NCBI GenBank assembly: GCA_007129945.1
Contig: SKUN01000132.1
Coordinates: forward strand, 1-41,191
Direction: 5' to 3'
From: Bacteroidales bacterium
GTDB taxonomy: Bacteria > Bacteroidota > Bacteroidia > Bacteroidales > UBA7960
DNA length: 41,191 bases
Made by a program: the position numbers and the translations under genes. Under the pieces are notes generated by a model. That model was not told where the DNA came from and did not search any database. It saw only the letters and a list, made by a program, of their open reading frames with translations. Of the stretch, positions 39,430 through 41,191 are shown one piece after another (within the stretch, counting starts at the first letter, position 1; every line of letters begins with the position of its first letter).

Positions 39430-41017
39430 GGCTGATTTGATTTATGAAGGCTATTTCGCACTGTTTTTGATTATCACATTGGGGATTATGCTGGGGGGCG
39501 TGAAGTTCAGGGGATTCTCCCTGGATCTTTCGGCTGTCGTTTTTGTGGCCCTGGTAATGGGACATTATGGCATCATGGTCCCGGAGGCTTTTCAAACCAT
39601 CGGCCTGATGTTTTTTATATTTACCGTTGGCATACAGGCCGGACCTGGTTTTTTCGATTCATTTAAAAAATCAGGAAGGCAGTTCCTGGGAATCTGTTTG
39701 CTGCTGGTAAGCATCGCCGCCCTGTTAAGTTTTACCCTTAGCCGGTTGTTTGGTCTCGACCCCCACCTGGGGGTGGGCATCTTTAACGGAGCCCTTACGA
39801 GCACCTCCGGGCTGGCAGCTGCCATTGATGTATCCGGGTCTACCCTGCCCTCCATCGGATATGGCGTGGTTTACCCGGCAGGTGCCATCATGGCCATTCT
39901 GATCATCCACCTGCTTCCTGTTTTCCTGCGGATCAATATGAAGACCCAGGAGAAACAATACCTGGATAAGATCCATGAAGAGCATCCGGATGTATTGGAA
40001 CGTAATTTTGTGGTAGAGAATAAGAACATCGACGGAAAGACCATCCGCGAACTGGAGGTGGGCACCATGACGCACGCCGTTATCAGCCGCGTCCGTCATG
40101 GAGACAAAATTTACACCCCAGGTGAAAATACCCGTCTTCACCTTGGGGACATTGTAAAGTTTGTCGGCACGGAAGAAGCCCTGGAAAAGGTGGAGCTGAT
40201 GATCGGCCCGCATTCTGACAAGGCTGTTCCAAGGGCTGCAGGCTATAAAGTACACTGGGTCCTGGTTACCAATAAAAATGTGATCAATAAAAGCCTGAAT
40301 GCGCTCAACCTCACGGCATATTACAATTCCACCATCACCCGCATCCGCCGCAGCGGCATTGATATTTCTCCCAGGGGAAGTACCACCCTGCGCTTTGGAG
40401 ACAAAGTACTGCTCGCATCAGATGATGAGAACATGCAAAAGGTGATGAAGTTGCTGGGGAACAATGAAAAAAGACTGAGTGAGACAAACTTTTTACCCAT
40501 CAGTCTGGGCATCATTATCGGCACCCTTTTCGGAGCCATTGTTTTCCCTGTATTCGGGCTGTTTGAGTTTTCCTTGGGGATAACAGGAGGCGTACTTACA
40601 GCCGCTTTGGTTCTCAGTAAAATAGGGAAGACGGGGCCAGTTATCTGGACCATGTCCGGCGGGGCCAACAATCTGCTGCGTAAACTCGGGCTGCTGATGT
40701 TCCTGGCCACCGTCGGCACACATGCAGGCGCCCATATCGCAGAAGCCCTGATGGAGTATGGCTGGACATTGCTTTACACCGGCATGGTCATCACCACAAT
40801 TCCCATGGTCGTTACTGCCCTGATCGGTTATTACGGGCTGAAAATCAATTTCGCCACACTTTTGGGAGTGATCGCCGGCAGCATGACCAGTACACCTGCA
40901 CTGGCTGCTGCCGACGTCAAAACCGAATCGGATGCCGCCTCGGTGGGCTATGCCACGGTCTATCCCCTTGCCCTGGTACTGATGATCATTTTTTCACAGA
41001 TTCTGAGTGTGATATAA
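39428..41017 (+). CDS. AspT/YidE/YbjL-type transporter with two TrkA-C domains
   Basis: 529 residues made of two related membrane halves around two soluble RCK/TrkA-C domains. The first half (about residues 1-170) shows the inverted-repeat motif GALTSTSGLAAAIDVSGST. The second half (about 350-529) repeats it as GSMTSTPALAAADVKTESD, with SVGYATVYPLALVLMI. The soluble middle (180-350) has VVENKNIDGKTIRELEVG and RLHLGDIVKFVGTEEALEKV. This is the aspartate:alanine exchanger family. AspT exchanges aspartate and alanine, but most Bacteroidota copies have no known substrate. The start ATG overlaps the longest photolyase frame by two bases. Confidence 0.93.
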   Translation: MADLIYEGYFALFLIITLGIMLGGVKFRGFSLDLSAVVFVALVMGHYGIMVPEAFQTIGLMFFIFTVGIQAGPGFFDSFKKSGRQFLGICLLLVSIAALLSFTLSRLFGLDPHLGVGIFNGALTSTSGLAAAIDVSGSTLPSIGYGVVYPAGAIMAILIIHLLPVFLRINMKTQEKQYLDKIHEEHPDVLERNFVVENKNIDGKTIRELEVGTMTHAVISRVRHGDKIYTPGENTRLHLGDIVKFVGTEEALEKVELMIGPHSDKAVPRAAGYKVHWVLVTNKNVINKSLNALNLTAYYNSTITRIRRSGIDISPRGSTTLRFGDKVLLASDDENMQKVMKLLGNNEKRLSETNFLPISLGIIIGTLFGAIVFPVFGLFEFSLGITGGVLTAALVLSKIGKTGPVIWTMSGGANNLLRKLGLLMFLATVGTHAGAHIAEALMEYGWTLLYTGMVITTIPMVVTALIGYYGLKINFATLLGVIAGSMTSTPALAAADVKTESDAASVGYATVYPLALVLMIIFSQILSVI

Positions 41018-41032
41018 CTGAGTGTGATATAA
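41003..41032 (+). repeat. Perfect 15-bp tandem duplication across the transporter stop codon
   Basis: CTGAGTGTGATATAA occurs twice in a row. The stop codon TAA of the transporter (41015-41017) is copied again at 41030-41032. The unit is a multiple of three, so the second copy would still be in frame, but it lies after the first stop and has no coding effect. Confidence 0.9.
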
Positions 41033-41106
41033 AAAGAGGGCTGCTCCCCCATCCCATATTACTCGTCATGCTTTTTGACAAAGCAACCGGATGCTGGGAG
41101 CAGCCC
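41031..41106 (-). terminator. Long-loop terminator for the minus-strand gene at the right edge
   Basis: GGGCTGCTCCC (41038-41048) and GGGAGCAGCCC (41096-41106) form an 11-base perfect stem. Inside, ATCC/GGAT and GCTTT/AAAGC give further pairing. On the minus strand the stem is followed by TCTTTTT (41037-41031), so it should terminate the gene ending at 41129. No T-run follows on the plus strand. Confidence 0.75.
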
Positions 41107-41128
41107 CAATGATCTGATCAACCCCAGC

Positions 41129-41191
41129 CTATTCCTTCGGAACAATCACGATCACCCTTTCATGGCCGTATTTATCCATGGCTTCCTGGCC
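41129..41191 (-). CDS. C-terminal end of an unknown protein (5' part beyond window)
   Basis: The minus strand reads open from the window edge for 20 codons, GQEAMDKYGHERVIVIVPKE, then TAG. This is followed 22 bases later by a rho-independent terminator, which supports a real gene end. The fragment is too short to name a family. Confidence 0.55.
   Translation of the reverse strand, partial: GQEAMDKYGHERVIVIVPKE

Noticed and set aside
41031-41106. Terminator of the transporter gene on the plus strand
   Set aside because: No T-run follows the stem on the plus strand, whereas TCTTTTT follows it on the minus strand, so it belongs to the gene at the right edge.
1-41191. tRNA, rRNA, insertion sequences, integrases, prophage, CRISPR
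   Set aside because: I looked through all intergenic gaps and found no cloverleaf, transposase motif, terminal repeats or spaced direct repeats. A tRNAscan/Infernal run would be the decisive check.

Overview
The window looks like a chromosomal segment of a Bacteroidota bacterium, most likely a marine or halophilic member of the Bacteroidales/Marinilabiliales. The evidence is: tandem S46 dipeptidyl-peptidases, a DUF4857-type ABC locus, stand-alone LytTR proteins, a WbqC protein, a GH3-family enzyme, a fused E1 alpha/beta dehydrogenase, and promoters of the Bacteroidota type (TTG-N19/20-TAnnTTTG). Most genes lack a Shine-Dalgarno sequence, as is usual in this phylum. The assignment is inferred from gene content, not from a phylogenetic marker search. 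I see no rRNA, tRNA, CRISPR array, insertion sequence, phage gene or clear foreign island, and no gene-free stretch longer than 300 bases.

Layout. 1-4736 (minus): an ECF sigma operon running sigma factor, short membrane protein (likely anti-sigma), secreted protein, Cys-containing periplasmic Spy/CnrR-like protein, ABC ATPase, ABC permease and a DUF4857 protein cut by the window edge. 4801-10514 (minus): two S46 exopeptidases behind an outer-membrane barrel protein. 10760-12118 (plus): a GltS-like symporter, ending at a bidirectional terminator. 12159-16477 (minus): a glycine-betaine uptake operon with its own outer-membrane barrel, lipoprotein binding protein, CBS-containing ATPase and permease. 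16759-18776 (minus): an S41 lipoprotein protease and an outer-membrane protein, divergent from rlmN. 18863-25181 (plus): rlmN, a GH3 enzyme, two receiver-less LytTR proteins, an exported double-Cache protein and a CAP-domain lipoprotein. 25178-28852 (minus): fused E1 dehydrogenase and the NAD(P)HX repair enzyme, with wbqC divergent. 29642-31732 (minus): a PgpH-like HD phosphodiesterase. 31908-35975 (plus): an NlpC/P60 peptidase, then thrS-infC-rpmI-rplT. 36077-39429 (minus): a secreted YD-repeat-like protein, a Nudix CoA pyrophosphatase and a photolyase. 39428-41017 (plus): an AspT/YidE-type transporter. 41129-41191 (minus): the last 20 codons of an unknown gene.

How the genes work together. 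The best-defined pathways are betaine import across both membranes, peptide degradation in the periplasm and the translation operon. A physiological link between the CBS domains and acidic tail of the betaine ATPase and the c-di-AMP-type phosphodiesterase is plausible but inferred. The strongest unusual observations are: (i) infC has no AUG, GUG or UUG start and instead appears to use AUA behind a perfect AGGAGG; (ii) two LytTR proteins without receivers precede an exported Cache sensor without a transmitter, whose ribosome binding site can be masked by its own leader; (iii) two promoters, each matching the Bacteroidota consensus, face each other between nnr and wbqC; and (iv) the second S46 peptidase has lost both cysteines of the active-site disulfide.
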